The notes: generated by a model from the sequence alone, not told the origin. Counted from the stretch's first letter, positions 15,909 to 25,723 are shown. The stretch is DNA of 58,702 nucleotides from an uncultured Clostridia bacterium (GCA_947089135.1 CAMUJF010000018.1:1-58702), one strand, 5' to 3'. Made by a program: numbers and translations.

Positions 15909-18284
15909 TTATTTCAGTTCAACAATGGTTACTCCGTCCTCTCCCTCGCCGAAAAGTCCCAGACGGAAGCTTTTTACCGACGGGTGAGATTTAAGCCGTT
16001 TATGGATACCCTGACGAAGCACGCCGGTACCCTTTCCGTGAATGACCGTAATAATTCCGGCGCCGGACAGCACAGCGTTATCTATAAACATATCAAGCTC
16101 GTGAACGCCGTCGTCAACAGCGTATCCGCGTATATCAAGTTCCATTGAGGAGGAACGCTCCATTTTCCCGCGAACTCCCTTTGTGGATATTTTTTTGTTC
16201 TGGTACGTCACCTTTTCAGGTTCGACAAGACGAAGCTTTTTTACGCTTATCTTGGTTTTCATAACTCCCGACTGAACAAAAACCATTCCCGACGGATCGG
16301 GGTCTCCCGCAAGAATGCCCTTTTTATTTATACCCACGATAACAACGTTATCGCCGCGCTTAAAGGGTCTCGGCGGAACGTATTCCTTCTGCTCCGAAGC
16401 GATAACGGGATTGGCGGTATCAAACATTTTATTTATAGCGGACTTGTTTTTCGACCGCGCGTTTACCGCAAGCTGCGAGAAATCCGACTTGTCTTTTTGC
16501 TTTTTGATCTCGTTAAGCTCGTCGATAAGCGAATCCGCCTGCATACGGCAGCTTTCAACTATTCTCATCGCCTGCACACGCGCCTTTGCTATCTCGTCCT
16601 CCCTGCGCTTGTTCAGATCGTCAAGCTCCTTTTCAAGCTCCGCAAGCTTTTGCTCCTGCTCAGCTTTAAGGCGGGATATCTCTCTCTCTTTATTTTCCAG
16701 TTCTATCCGGTCCGCTTCAAGCTTTGCGATGACTTCCTCAAAACGCTGGTTTTCCGTGGAAACAAGCTTGTTTGCCTCGTCTATTATCTTGTCCGGAATA
16801 CCCAGCTTAGATGAAATCGAAAAGGCGTTGGACTTTCCGGGAGAACCTATTATCAGCCTGTAAGTAGGACGCATTTCCGCCATATCGAACTCGCAGGAGG
16901 CATTTTCTATTTCCTCACGCTCTATAGCGAAAAGCTTCAGCTCCTGATAGTGAGTCGTAGCAAGAAGTTTGCTGCCTCTGCCAACAAGCTCCTCAATAAT
17001 TGCTACCGCAAGAGCCGCGCCCTCCACAGGGTCGGTTCCCGAACCAAGCTCGTCGAAAAGCACCAGCGATTCGGAATCCGCCTCGTTCAATATCTCCACG
17101 ATACTGCTGATATGGGACGAAAAAGTAGACAGATTATTTTCAATACTCTGACGGTCGCCGATATCCACAAGGATATTTTTAAAGACCGACACTCTGCTGC
17201 CGTCTCCGGCGGGAATGAGAAGTCCGCACATAGCCATTGCAGTGAGAAGTCCAGTGGTCTTCAAAAGGACGGTCTTACCTCCCGTGTTTGGACCGGTAAC
17301 TATCAGCGCGCTGTAGTCGTAGCCGATCGTTATATTTACCGGAACGACCTTATCCTTGTCTATCAGCGGGTGACGCGCTTTTTTCAGGTCTATACGACCG
17401 TCGTCTGAAATTTCGGGAACGCTCGCTCGCATTTTCGTTGCCAGATTTGATTTTGCAAAATACAGATTCAGCTCAGCACAGGTCAGATAATCCGCGGCGA
17501 TCGCCTCGGCAAAATTTGCGCAGTCCGCGCTCAACTCGGCAATAATGCGCTCTATCTCGTCCTGCTCCTGTCCTTGCAGCACGCGTATCTCGTTGTTGGC
17601 TTCAACCACAGAAATAGGCTCTATAAAATAGGTGGCGCCGCTTGAGGACGTAGCATGGACAAGTCCCTGAATGCTCCCCTTGTGCTCCGCCTTGACGGGA
17701 AGAACGTACCGTCCGTCGCGCATTGTGACAATACTTTCCTGTAAAGACTTCTGCACCTCCGAGCTTTTTACAAGCTTATCCAGATCGGCTCTTATCTTAA
17801 CGCCGGCACGTGCGATCTTCCGGCGTATATCCGCCAGCGCGGGACTTGCCATGTCGGATATTTCCTCGTCCGAAACAACGGCGTTTTTGATTTTCTCTTC
17901 CAGATACTTGTTAGGCGAAAGAGATACGAAAAGGTATCCTATAGAGGATTCCTCTCCGTTGCAGGAAACGTGCCAGTCCGACAGCATTCTGATCTGATAC
18001 AGCATCTGAGCAATATCAAGAAGTTCTCTCAGCGTAAGGCTTGCCCCCGACTCCGCACGCCGCAGAGAACCGCGCACGTCCTTAAAATTGCAGAACGCGG
18101 GAGTGCCGTACTTCGCCGAAAGATCGAAAGCGTCGGAAGTTTTCTTTATCTCCCGTCTTACAGTATCAACGTCCGTATCGGGCTCAAGGGCAAAAGCCAT
18201 TCGCTTTGTCTCCTCGTTGGAAGCCTGTTCCGCAAGCATTTCAAGTATTTTATGTAATTCCAAAGTATTATAGTATTTGTTCAT
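15909..18284 (-). CDS. mutS2: endonuclease MutS2
   Basis: 791 residues, full length. Contains the MutS core and ATPase with Walker A TGPNTGGKT (about 331), Walker B LVLFDELGSGTDP and THY. A long charged coiled coil (about 515-610) and a C-terminal Smr nuclease domain with LDIRG and HGKGTG.LR follow. MutS2 suppresses homologous recombination and rescues collided ribosomes. It is upstream of the transglutaminase gene and starts 15 bases after recO. Ribosome binding site TGGAGGA. Confidence 0.97.
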   Translation of the reverse strand: MNKYYNTLELHKILEMLAEQASNEETKRMAFALEPDTDVDTVRREIKKTSDAFDLSAKYGTPAFCNFKDVRGSLRRAESGASLTLRELLDIAQMLYQIRMLSDWHVSCNGEESSIGYLFVSLSPNKYLEEKIKNAVVSDEEISDMASPALADIRRKIARAGVKIRADLDKLVKSSEVQKSLQESIVTMRDGRYVLPVKAEHKGSIQGLVHATSSSGATYFIEPISVVEANNEIRVLQGQEQDEIERIIAELSADCANFAEAIAADYLTCAELNLYFAKSNLATKMRASVPEISDDGRIDLKKARHPLIDKDKVVPVNITIGYDYSALIVTGPNTGGKTVLLKTTGLLTAMAMCGLLIPAGDGSRVSVFKNILVDIGDRQSIENNLSTFSSHISSIVEILNEADSESLVLFDELGSGTDPVEGAALAVAIIEELVGRGSKLLATTHYQELKLFAIEREEIENASCEFDMAEMRPTYRLIIGSPGKSNAFSISSKLGIPDKIIDEANKLVSTENQRFEEVIAKLEADRIELENKEREISRLKAEQEQKLAELEKELDDLNKRREDEIAKARVQAMRIVESCRMQADSLIDELNEIKKQKDKSDFSQLAVNARSKNKSAINKMFDTANPVIASEQKEYVPPRPFKRGDNVVIVGINKKGILAGDPDPSGMVFVQSGVMKTKISVKKLRLVEPEKVTYQNKKISTKGVRGKMERSSSMELDIRGYAVDDGVHELDMFIDNAVLSGAGIITVIHGKGTGVLRQGIHKRLKSHPSVKSFRLGLFGEGEDGVTIVELK

Positions 18285-18299
18285 ATTTCCTCCAAAAGG

Positions 18300-19076
18300 T
18301 CATTGTGCGTTCGCTTCGTCCGCACACATCTGTTTGTAAAAATCCAGAGTTTTAAAGCTGCGTGAAAGGTGCGCAAGAATATATTTCTCCGTGACCTCAT
18401 TAAGCAGCCGCTGAGACTCCTCTCCTATCTTAAAGTTAAAAAGCCTGTTCATATCGGTAAGACAGATAAACCTCAGCGTGTGAAGAACGGTTTGCGTAAG
18501 CCTTACATGATAGTAGTTTTCCTCAAAGCCTCTGCCGTAAAAATGCTCTCCGCATAAAAGGCAGGAACGGTCTATCATGAAAAACATCTCCTCCGCCTCA
18601 TAGCTGTAGCAGTCGCGGCAGCCGATAAGCTGAGGCAGCATTCCTATCTCAGACATAAACCGCATTTCAAAAACGCTTTTCAGGAACTCCCCGCTCCTAA
18701 GTCCCTCAGACAGCATATGAAGCGTGTTCAGCAAAAGGCTCATAACGTCCTTTGCCGATTGTCCCGTAGTCACGCAGTATTTTGAAATTTCCACAAAATA
18801 CCCCGCCAAAGCAAGCTTTTTCATATCCAGCCTTAGACCGTAAAAGCTTTTTACAGGCTCGCAGCTGTTTAAATAGTATCTGTCGCCGCGCTTGTTGAAA
18901 CAAAATTTTGCATAGGAAAAAAGCTGCGTGCAGGCATTGCTTTTTCCGTTTATCTTGCGGGCTCCCTTAACGCATATCTCCACCGTACCGTATTCAGCGG
19001 TGAGGATGTCGATAAAGCGGTCGTTTTCGCCAACATTCCGTTCAGCTATTACCAGACCAGTTACCGTTATAAGCAT
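18300..19076 (-). CDS. recO: DNA repair protein RecO
   Basis: 258 residues, normal length. An N-terminal OB fold (TVTGLVIAERNVGENDRFIDILTAE) is followed by a helical domain with a four-cysteine zinc site (CRDC and CLLC). It works with RecR and RecF in RecA loading. It follows era and the yqzL-like gene as in other Firmicutes. Ribosome binding site GAAAGGGGG. Confidence 0.95.
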   Translation of the reverse strand: MLITVTGLVIAERNVGENDRFIDILTAEYGTVEICVKGARKINGKSNACTQLFSYAKFCFNKRGDRYYLNSCEPVKSFYGLRLDMKKLALAGYFVEISKYCVTTGQSAKDVMSLLLNTLHMLSEGLRSGEFLKSVFEMRFMSEIGMLPQLIGCRDCYSYEAEEMFFMIDRSCLLCGEHFYGRGFEENYYHVRLTQTVLHTLRFICLTDMNRLFNFKIGEESQRLLNEVTEKYILAHLSRSFKTLDFYKQMCADEANAQ

Positions 19077-19151
19077 AAGAGCGACCCCCTTTCAGCAAGA
19101 GGATCGCCCCCGCCTTTAAATTTCAGACGGAAAAATACGTCCCCGAATCAG

Positions 19152-19334
19152 TCAGCGTGAAGACTTGTCTCCCGCAGAAATACCGTCGGCAGCGCCTCCT
19201 ACAGTATCCGGAACTTCCGACAGAGTTACATTTGAAAAAAATTTAGCAGGTACCCCAACATAATCGAGGTAGTCGGAAATTCTTCCGCTAAGTTCAAATT
19301 TATCCCATTTATTATCATTATAACTGTCTATCAT
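19152..19334 (-). CDS. YqzL-like small protein
   Basis: 60 residues from the ATG at 19334. The pattern WDKFELSGRISDYLDY resembles YqzL, a tiny Firmicutes protein encoded between era and recO in Bacillus subtilis, exactly the position here. The C-terminal 25 residues are Gly/Ser/Asp-rich. A longer reading from 19424 would overlap the end of era and lacks a ribosome binding site. Function of the family is unknown. Confidence 0.7.
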   Translation of the reverse strand: MIDSYNDNKWDKFELSGRISDYLDYVGVPAKFFSNVTLSEVPDTVGGAADGISAGDKSSR

Positions 19335-19392
19335 AGCAAATTCTCGCTTCCTTCGCGTAAAAGTATTTGCTATAATTATCTGCGTTAACGTC

Positions 19393-20307
19393 TCACATAT
19401 TAGTGGAATTATTTGATAACCCAAAGTTTTTCAGCAGACCTTCCTTATTCCTCCAGTCCTCCTTGACCTTGACCCAGCATTTGAGATTTACCTTTATTTC
19501 AAAAAATTTTTCAAGGTCTTCACGGGCAAGCTGACCTATTTTTTTCAGCATAGCGCCGCCCTTGCCGATCACCATACCCTTGTGCGACTCTCTTTCACAG
19601 TACAGGACCGCCGAAATATCAAGAATATCCTCACCGTTTTTATTGGTACGCTCCTCCATTTTTTCAATGGTAACGGCAATACCGTGAGGTATCTCCTCGC
19701 TCATAAGATCAAGTATCTTTTCGCGTATCATCTCTCCCGCAAGAACCCGCTCCGGCTGGTCGGTAAACTTGTCGTCGGGAAAATAATGAGGACCCGTGAC
19801 AGCGTATTTTTCCACCTCTTCCCAGACAATATCCACGCCGTCGTTTTCCTTTACGCTTATGGGAATTACCGCTTTAAAATCATGCAGAGGAATAAATTCC
19901 GCAATTTTTACGGCAATTTCCTCCTTGTTTTTTACAAGGTCTATCTTGTTGAGAATGAGAATAACGTTGTCCTTTTGGCGAAAGCTTTTTATTATATTTA
20001 GCTCGTTTTCGCCGATTTTTTTGGTAACGTCCATGACCATGAGAATAAGGTCAACGTCGGTAACAGAATCCTTTACCGCCTTGTTCATATGCTCTCCGAG
20101 CTTTGTCTTAGCCTTGTGTACTCCGGGAGTATCCATAAAAACATACTGAGTCTCGTCCCTTGTAACGATACCGGTTATCCTTGTCCGGGTGGTCTGGGGC
20201 TTGCTGCTCACGGCGGCAATTTTTTCCCCGGTAAGAGCGTTCAGCAGCGAAGATTTTCCCGCGTTTGCGCGTCCGACAATCGTTATAAATTCTATTTTTG
20301 TATTCAT
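19393..20307 (-). CDS. era: GTPase Era
   Basis: 304 residues. G1 is GRANAGKS at 12-19, G3 DTPG, G4 NKID and G5 ISV. The C-terminal KH domain (about 205-290) carries the VIGKGGAMLKKIG loop that binds the 3' end of 16S rRNA. It is required for small-subunit assembly. It is part of the phoH-ybeY-dgkA-era-recO block and is preceded by GGAAAGGA. Confidence 0.98.
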   Translation of the reverse strand: MNTKIEFITIVGRANAGKSSLLNALTGEKIAAVSSKPQTTRTRITGIVTRDETQYVFMDTPGVHKAKTKLGEHMNKAVKDSVTDVDLILMVMDVTKKIGENELNIIKSFRQKDNVILILNKIDLVKNKEEIAVKIAEFIPLHDFKAVIPISVKENDGVDIVWEEVEKYAVTGPHYFPDDKFTDQPERVLAGEMIREKILDLMSEEIPHGIAVTIEKMEERTNKNGEDILDISAVLYCERESHKGMVIGKGGAMLKKIGQLAREDLEKFFEIKVNLKCWVKVKEDWRNKEGLLKNFGLSNNSTNM

Positions 20308-20323
20308 TTTATATCCTTTCCCG

Positions 20324-20536
20324 TTAAACCTCGCTATTCTCCGTCAATCCGTAAATCTTATACATTGAAAGCATACTTTTATAAAGCATTTTATCGCTCA
20401 TTATCTGACGAAACGTAGCAGTTTTTTCCTTGCCATCGGCTTTCAGCTTTATCATTTTTTCATTTGCGGTCTCGTAACCGTTTTGTACGGCGGACAGCAT
20501 TTTCTCAAACGCTTCCAGTCTGGATTCGTTATTCAT
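20324..20536 (-). CDS. small hypothetical protein between dgkA and era
   Basis: 70 residues, highly charged and helical (MNNESRLEAFEKMLSAVQ start). A GAAAGGAAAG ribosome binding site precedes the ATG and era starts 16 bases after its stop. It occupies the place held by cytidine deaminase (cdd) in Bacillus but is not related to it. No recognised domain. Confidence 0.7.
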   Translation of the reverse strand: MNNESRLEAFEKMLSAVQNGYETANEKMIKLKADGKEKTATFRQIMSDKMLYKSMLSMYKIYGLTENSEV

Positions 20537-20645
20537 ATAAGCTTTCCTTTCACATGATCAATAGTCAATTCAAATTTCAGTATATTCAGCACATATCAGA
20601 CTGCCATGCAAACGGCGACAGATCCGAATATCTGTCAGCTAACTG

Positions 20646-21095
20646 TCAGGTGCCGGCTTTAAACACAAATACCCATGCTGCCGCAAACGAACAAATAAGT
20701 CCTGCTAAAGCAAGAGGGTGTGAGCCGTAATACTTCAAAATTTCTTTTATCACGGCAATGTCGCCGAAAAGCAGTACTCCAATAATTACCGCAAAAATTG
20801 CCGCAATAAGCACAGCTCCCGCCGCCGCGTCCTTGGCAATTTTGGCAAGCCTGTGCCGCTCGGGACTGCACAAGTCCACAGCCGCTTCAACAGCCGTATT
20901 TATAAGCTCCGCCGAAATTACCGAGGAAAAGGTCAGCATGAGCAGGACGTACTCCCCTCTCGTAAGCTCGTAAAAGAACGAAACCGCCGTAACATACACC
21001 GCCGCAGCTATGTGAAAACGTAAATTACGCTGTGTCTTTACAGCATAAACAATTCCCTGCCATGCATAAGTAAACGCCCTGAAAAATTTTTTCAT
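20646..21095 (-). CDS. dgkA: diacylglycerol/undecaprenol kinase
   Basis: 149 residues with an amphipathic N-terminus, three to four membrane helices and the family motif SAELINTAVEAAVD. In Gram-positive bacteria the enzyme phosphorylates undecaprenol to recycle the cell-wall lipid carrier. It overlaps ybeY by four bases. The C-terminus is longer than in typical DgkA and adds one more hydrophobic helix (LAGLICSFAAAWVFVF). Confidence 0.93.
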   Translation of the reverse strand: MKKFFRAFTYAWQGIVYAVKTQRNLRFHIAAAVYVTAVSFFYELTRGEYVLLMLTFSSVISAELINTAVEAAVDLCSPERHRLAKIAKDAAAGAVLIAAIFAVIIGVLLFGDIAVIKEILKYYGSHPLALAGLICSFAAAWVFVFKAGT

Positions 21096-21592
21096 ACGCT
21101 TTTCGAGTATTCCTTGTCTCTTGCAAGCCCCAGCCGTTCAAGCACCATTTCTTCCTTTTCGCGCATTTTTGCCGCGTCCAAAGACGATGTCTCATGGTCG
21201 TACCCCAACAAATGCAGCATTGAGTGCACCGTCAGAAACCCTACTTCCCTTTCGGGACTATGGTTATAAAGCTTAGCCTGCTTTACCGCTGTTTCCATAG
21301 AGATCACCATGTCTCCAAGCAGACATGCGCCCGTTTCATTGTTTATATCGTACACGCCGTTTTCACCCAGAGGAAAGGACAGCACGTCGGTAGACTTGTC
21401 CTTTCCTCGGTATATTTTATTGAGCCTGCGTATCTCCGCATTGTCAACAAAGGAAACGCTTACCTCCGCGTCCCTGTCAAACTTTTCCGTGACAAGCACC
21501 GCCTGACAGCATTTGCGGACAAGAAGCCGCAGACCCGACGGAAGCTTCACAAGCTTTTGATTGTTTCTTATCATTACCTTAAGCTTTGGCAT
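21092..21592 (-). CDS. ybeY: endoribonuclease YbeY
   Basis: About 166 residues from the ATG at 21592; an upstream in-frame TTG at 21601 overlaps phoH. It has the zinc motif HSMLHLLGYDH and the conserved LNKIYRGKDKSTDVLSFP. It functions in 16S rRNA 3'-end processing and quality control, matching the adjacent era gene. Its start lies within a few bases of the phoH stop, so they are translationally coupled. Confidence 0.96.
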   Translation of the reverse strand: MPKLKVMIRNNQKLVKLPSGLRLLVRKCCQAVLVTEKFDRDAEVSVSFVDNAEIRRLNKIYRGKDKSTDVLSFPLGENGVYDINNETGACLLGDMVISMETAVKQAKLYNHSPEREVGFLTVHSMLHLLGYDHETSSLDAAKMREKEEMVLERLGLARDKEYSKSV

Positions 21593-21597
21593 TTTTC

Positions 21598-22560
21598 TCA
21601 ACCCTTCCTGTCGCTGTACGCCTTTTCATACGCCTTGATTATGTCCTGTACAAGCTTATGGCGCACAACGTCCTTTTCAGTAAACCTTGTTATACTTATA
21701 TCGTCAATATTTTTCAGCACGTGCATCGCGTCGATAAGTCCCGATTTTCTGCTGTCCGGCAGATCTATCTGGGTAACGTCGCCTGTTATGACCATCTTGC
21801 TGTTGAAACCCAGACGGGTCAGGAACATCTTTATCTGCTCGCGGGTAGTATTCTGCGCCTCGTCAAGGATAATGAACGAATCGTCCAGAGTACGTCCTCT
21901 CATATAGGCAAGAGGCGCTACCTCTATAGTTCCCCGCTCCATATGCTTTGCAAAGGTCTCCGCGCCGAACATATCGAAAAGCGCGTCGTACAAAGGTCTG
22001 AGATACGGATCGACCTTGTTCTGCAAGTCTCCGGGCAAGAATCCAAGCTTTTCCCCCGCCTCCACAGCAGGACGGGTAAGTATTATCTTAGTCACCTCAT
22101 GGGCTCTGAACGCTTTCACCGCCATAGCCACAGCAAGATAGGTCTTTCCCGTACCTGCGGGACCGACGCCCATTACCACTGTGTTTTTGGCGATAGCGTC
22201 CACATATTTTTTCTGACCGAGAGTTTTCGCCTTAACGACCTTTCCGCTTGTTGTAACGCATATCCCGCCGTCCGCAAGCTGAGTTACCTGCTGAGCAATT
22301 CCCTCGTCCACCATGGAATTGATATATCTTATATTCTGTTCCGTAATTTTTTCACCGCTTTTCACCAGTCTGAGAAGAGCCTCCACCGCAGTTTTTGCCT
22401 TGGAGACGTTCGGCTCGTCACCGCTTATTCTTATATCGTTTCCCCTGTTAAGTACCGCAACATTGTACTGCCGCTGAAGCAGATTGATATTTTCATCGTA
22501 ATTTCCGAAAAGCTCTATCGCGTGCTCAATATTTTCCAGATTTATTATAACTTCTGCCAT
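21598..22560 (-). CDS. phoH: PhoH-like ATPase
   Basis: About 320 residues from the ATG at 22560, preceded by AGAGGTG; an in-frame ATG at 22596 has no such site. It carries Walker A GPAGTGKT and Walker B FIILDEAQN. An N-terminal KH-like segment is followed by the PhoH ATPase core. The family is linked to RNA metabolism together with YbeY, the next gene. Confidence 0.94.
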   Translation of the reverse strand: MAEVIINLENIEHAIELFGNYDENINLLQRQYNVAVLNRGNDIRISGDEPNVSKAKTAVEALLRLVKSGEKITEQNIRYINSMVDEGIAQQVTQLADGGICVTTSGKVVKAKTLGQKKYVDAIAKNTVVMGVGPAGTGKTYLAVAMAVKAFRAHEVTKIILTRPAVEAGEKLGFLPGDLQNKVDPYLRPLYDALFDMFGAETFAKHMERGTIEVAPLAYMRGRTLDDSFIILDEAQNTTREQIKMFLTRLGFNSKMVITGDVTQIDLPDSRKSGLIDAMHVLKNIDDISITRFTEKDVVRHKLVQDIIKAYEKAYSDRKG

Positions 22561-22679
22561 TTGTACACCTCTGCAAGTAAAATTCCGAATAAACATTTAT
22601 ATTATAACACATATTTTCCCAAAATAAAAGAGGTAATCATCATTTTGTACGACTTTTTAAGTTTTTACGGATTTACATA

Positions 22680-23858
22680 TTATGACGGCTGCTTTGCCAT
22701 GATCTCCCTGGTAACGCCTATATCGCTCTCAAGAGTGTACATTACCACGGCTTTGGCTTCTCCGCTGTCCTCCGAAAAAAAGACCTCCTTGTCCACAACG
22801 GTTATGTCCTCACCGTCGAAGAAATTACGTTCATAAAGACTGATTTTATCCTCCAGAATGGTTTTTGCCTGCTCCGGACTGTAGGTCACGGGAACGATAT
22901 CGTAAGTCTTATACTCGGCAGTCAGTATCCCTACGGGAAACTTGATCCCCCACAGCTCCACATAGCTCGTTTCCTCGTCATACTCATAATTGCCGAAATT
23001 GTTTTTTCCGATATAGAGAGGTATCTCCAATCCGAAAAAACAAAGCTTTTTCCTAACGATCTTGTCTCCGTAGTCAAAACGCTCGTCCTCAAAGGCTTGC
23101 CTGAAAACAACCTTTTCCGTATATCTGCCTATCACTTCTCCCATTGAATGAGCAAAATATACTCCGCCCTTGCCATCGTCAACGGTGCCGCTTATAAGCA
23201 GATCCCCTTTTTTTACTCCGTCGTGGAGCATTCTGACAAGCATACCCATATGCACGTTTTTTATTTCAACTATCTGCGCGTCGCGGGACGACACAATATT
23301 ACAAGGTACGGACGTGGGAACGACGTCGGGGAACTCCCCTATCTCGCTTATTTCCGCCTGTATCTTGCACCCCTTCGACCGCAGACCGACCCATGCGATG
23401 CTGTCCGACGAGGAAACTATCCGTCTCTCCGCCTCTCTCAGGTCAACAGACGGTATAAACGTCCCTATGCGTATCCCCTGATCCCTGAGCAGCGAGATAA
23501 CCTGTTTATCGGTAAGCGTTTCGTTGCCGTACACCTCCACGATCATGACCACATTGGACAGATAAGCAACCATAGCAAACGCCAAAACAAGTCCTATAAG
23601 CATACCAATCCTGCGGCGGTATTTTCTTACGGTAAATACTCCTCCTCTTTTAGCATGTACGCATAGCTGCGCCCCAAGTATTTCAGCAGTCCTTTTCACC
23701 TCGTCAAAATCAGCTCTGTAAACGTCTCCGTATATTTTTCCGCCCTCCAATCTCATATCAGATACAGAGACTGGACTCTCCCTCAGCATATTTACAAAAG
23801 CTTCGGGCTCCGAAGCCACCGCTTCAAAAGTTATTATCCCACGTATGTTGTCAAACAT
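22680..23858 (-). CDS. yqfD: sporulation protein YqfD
   Basis: 392 residues. An N-terminal cytoplasmic domain of about 85 residues is followed by one membrane helix (GMLIGLVLAFAMVAYLSNVV) and a large extracytoplasmic domain. In Bacillus the gene is transcribed by sigma-E in the mother cell and is required for efficient sporulation. It lies directly downstream of yqfC and upstream of phoH, the standard order. Confidence 0.93.
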   Translation of the reverse strand: MFDNIRGIITFEAVASEPEAFVNMLRESPVSVSDMRLEGGKIYGDVYRADFDEVKRTAEILGAQLCVHAKRGGVFTVRKYRRRIGMLIGLVLAFAMVAYLSNVVMIVEVYGNETLTDKQVISLLRDQGIRIGTFIPSVDLREAERRIVSSSDSIAWVGLRSKGCKIQAEISEIGEFPDVVPTSVPCNIVSSRDAQIVEIKNVHMGMLVRMLHDGVKKGDLLISGTVDDGKGGVYFAHSMGEVIGRYTEKVVFRQAFEDERFDYGDKIVRKKLCFFGLEIPLYIGKNNFGNYEYDEETSYVELWGIKFPVGILTAEYKTYDIVPVTYSPEQAKTILEDKISLYERNFFDGEDITVVDKEVFFSEDSGEAKAVVMYTLESDIGVTREIMAKQPS

Positions 23859-23878
23859 CAGACATACCTCCTTTGACG

Positions 23879-24181
23879 TTACGGCTTTCCGGACGGTTCA
23901 GTTTGTCCGCACGGCTCGAATTCCACCGAGGAAAAGCTGCCGTTAACAACTATGCCGTCGGTGTTGTAGTCCGATATGCTTAAACCGTTTCCCCAGATAC
24001 TGACGATAAGCGTAGCAGTCCGTATCTTTACCCGCACGTCGTTGTACTCCAGTATCTTTTTACAGTTTTCTATTTCCATGTGAGTATTGTCGGTAAGAGC
24101 CATGTATGTGTTAAGGTACGCCTTGTCCCTGACAAATTTTGAGACGATCCTGCCGTATCTGCTTCTCAGTTTGCCGTTCAT
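23879..24181 (-). CDS. yqfC: YabP/YqfC-family sporulation protein
   Basis: 100 residues with a basic N-terminus and the family beta-rich core (MEIENCKKILEYNDVRVKIRT...IWGNGLSISDY). Usual partner of yqfD, which starts 20 bases downstream. A TATAAT-like sequence precedes it, but I could not confirm a sigma-E promoter. Confidence 0.88.
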   Translation of the reverse strand: MNGKLRSRYGRIVSKFVRDKAYLNTYMALTDNTHMEIENCKKILEYNDVRVKIRTATLIVSIWGNGLSISDYNTDGIVVNGSFSSVEFEPCGQTEPSGKP

Positions 24182-24303
24182 TTTCCATCGCCTTTCAAAA
24201 AATCTCTTGAATAAATTATATTGCCGCTTTTTTTTTCATATACTTTATCGGGACAAAAACCCATAAACAAATGAAAAATTTACATATAACTCGGAGCGGT
24301 AAT

Positions 24304-25392
24304 ATGAGATCGAAATTCGGAAATTTTATTGCGGGCATAACGGCTGTGCTGTACATGATTTTACTGGTCGTTTTCGTAAAAGACGTGGGAGAAGCCGTCC
24401 TGAAGTCGCTCAAGGTATGCTTTGAGGTGATGATACCGTCGCTGTACGCTTTTATGATAGCTTCCGGTTTCGTTGTTTCATCAAATCTTTATACAGTCCT
24501 GAGCAAGCCGTTCGGACTTATTTCAAGATACATATTCCGTATACCTCCCGAATATTTTTCGGTATTCCTTATCGGCAGCATCGGAGGATACCCTGTTGGA
24601 GCAAAGCTTCTGTCCGAACTGTACGATAACGGAAAGATAGACAGGGAAACTGCGGAACAAATGCTTTCATACTGTTATCTTGCGGGACCTGCGTTTATCT
24701 GCGGCATAGCAGGGATAAAGCTTTTTTCAAGCGTTAAAGTCGGACTGATAATTTTCGCGGCAATAATCAGTTCAAACCTTATTATCGCCGCTGTAAGCGG
24801 ATTCGGACGTCCAGTTCCACCCAAAATCAAAACCGCCGCAAAGCTTGAAATGTCGTCGGAAAAGTTTATAAGCTCGGTTTACAGCGGAGCAAAGGGAATG
24901 TTTTCCATATGCGCAATAATTGTATTTTTTTCCACAATTATCTGCATCCTTGATAAAACGGGAGCTCTGATATTTATTTCCCAAAAGCTGTCCGACCTGA
25001 CGGGAATGAAATACAGCGACGCCAATGCCGCGGTAAGATCTATCATTGAGATAAGCAATATATCTTCTCTGTCCCGCGGTGACCGCAGCCTTATACCGTT
25101 GACTGCTTCCCTGCTTTCATTTGGAGGAATTTGCGTTTTAATGCAGGTCAACGGCTTCTTAAAAGGAAAGCTATCTGTAAAATATTTTTATTTTTTTAGA
25201 ATTTTAGCAATATTTATTTCATATTTTTTATGTAAACTTTATGTAGAAATATTTGATCCGCCATTTATTCAGACTGCATTCAATACCGCGGCAGAGGTTC
25301 GTCAAAGTTCACCAATTCCTACGCTGTTTTTGTTAATTATGACAATTTTATTATTATCAAATATTTCTATAGAAAAAAAGAAAAAAGTATGA
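24304..25392 (+). CDS. ylbJ: YlbJ/SpoIVB-like sporulation membrane protein with gate domains
   Basis: About 362 residues from the ATG at 24304, preceded by GGAG; an ATG at 24271 is in frame but lacks a ribosome binding site. About eight membrane helices with the nucleoside-recognition (Gate) pattern, including IGSIGGYPVGAKLL and the second-half LLSFGGICVLMQ. In Bacillus YlbJ is a mother-cell membrane protein needed for spore formation. It is divergent from yqfCD. The symbol is assigned by family and is less sure than the fold. Confidence 0.8.
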   Translation: MRSKFGNFIAGITAVLYMILLVVFVKDVGEAVLKSLKVCFEVMIPSLYAFMIASGFVVSSNLYTVLSKPFGLISRYIFRIPPEYFSVFLIGSIGGYPVGAKLLSELYDNGKIDRETAEQMLSYCYLAGPAFICGIAGIKLFSSVKVGLIIFAAIISSNLIIAAVSGFGRPVPPKIKTAAKLEMSSEKFISSVYSGAKGMFSICAIIVFFSTIICILDKTGALIFISQKLSDLTGMKYSDANAAVRSIIEISNISSLSRGDRSLIPLTASLLSFGGICVLMQVNGFLKGKLSVKYFYFFRILAIFISYFLCKLYVEIFDPPFIQTAFNTAAEVRQSSPIPTLFLLIMTILLLSNISIEKKKKV

Positions 25393-25447
25393 TATAATAG
25401 TAATAAAGATGTAAATAAACTTTTTCTGATAGAAAGGAATGTTATTT

Positions 25448-25657
25448 ATGGCAAAAAAGAAATATTTTGGCGCTGACATCCCTCCCCAGTGTCAGTACTG
25501 CAACTTCGGTACGCGCGCTAAGGACGGCGGAAAGGTTCTCTGTGAAAAAAGAGGTCTTGTGAACGGGGATTCATCGTGTCCCAAATACATATACTCTCCG
25601 TTAAAGCGTATTCCGGTCAAGCAGCTTCATATTCCGGGAAACTTCGACGATGAGTAA
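25448..25657 (+). CDS. small four-cysteine protein, probably zinc-binding
   Basis: 69 residues from the ATG at 25448, which follows AGAAAGGA. It contains PPQCQYCNFGTRA and later C...C pairs (CEKRG, SCPKY), a zinc-ribbon-like spacing, and a basic N-terminus. It sits 55 bases after ylbJ with a TATAAT in between and ends before a strong hairpin. I recognise no named family. Confidence 0.72.
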   Translation: MAKKKYFGADIPPQCQYCNFGTRAKDGGKVLCEKRGLVNGDSSCPKYIYSPLKRIPVKQLHIPGNFDDE

Positions 25658-25679
25658 TACAGATAAAAATGATGGTCAA

Positions 25680-25723
25680 AATAGACCTCCTATGGTAAAA
25701 CCGGACGCCATAGGAGGTCTATT
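25680..25723 (+). terminator. strong hairpin, likely terminator
   Basis: AATAGACCTCCTATGG (25680-25695) is perfectly complementary to CCATAGGAGGTCTATT (25708-25723). The following ATTATTATG is only moderately T-rich. Confidence 0.6.

Noticed and set aside
21586..22836. Open frame of 416 codons on the plus strand
   Set aside because: Antisense to phoH and the end of yqfD; composition is not protein-like.
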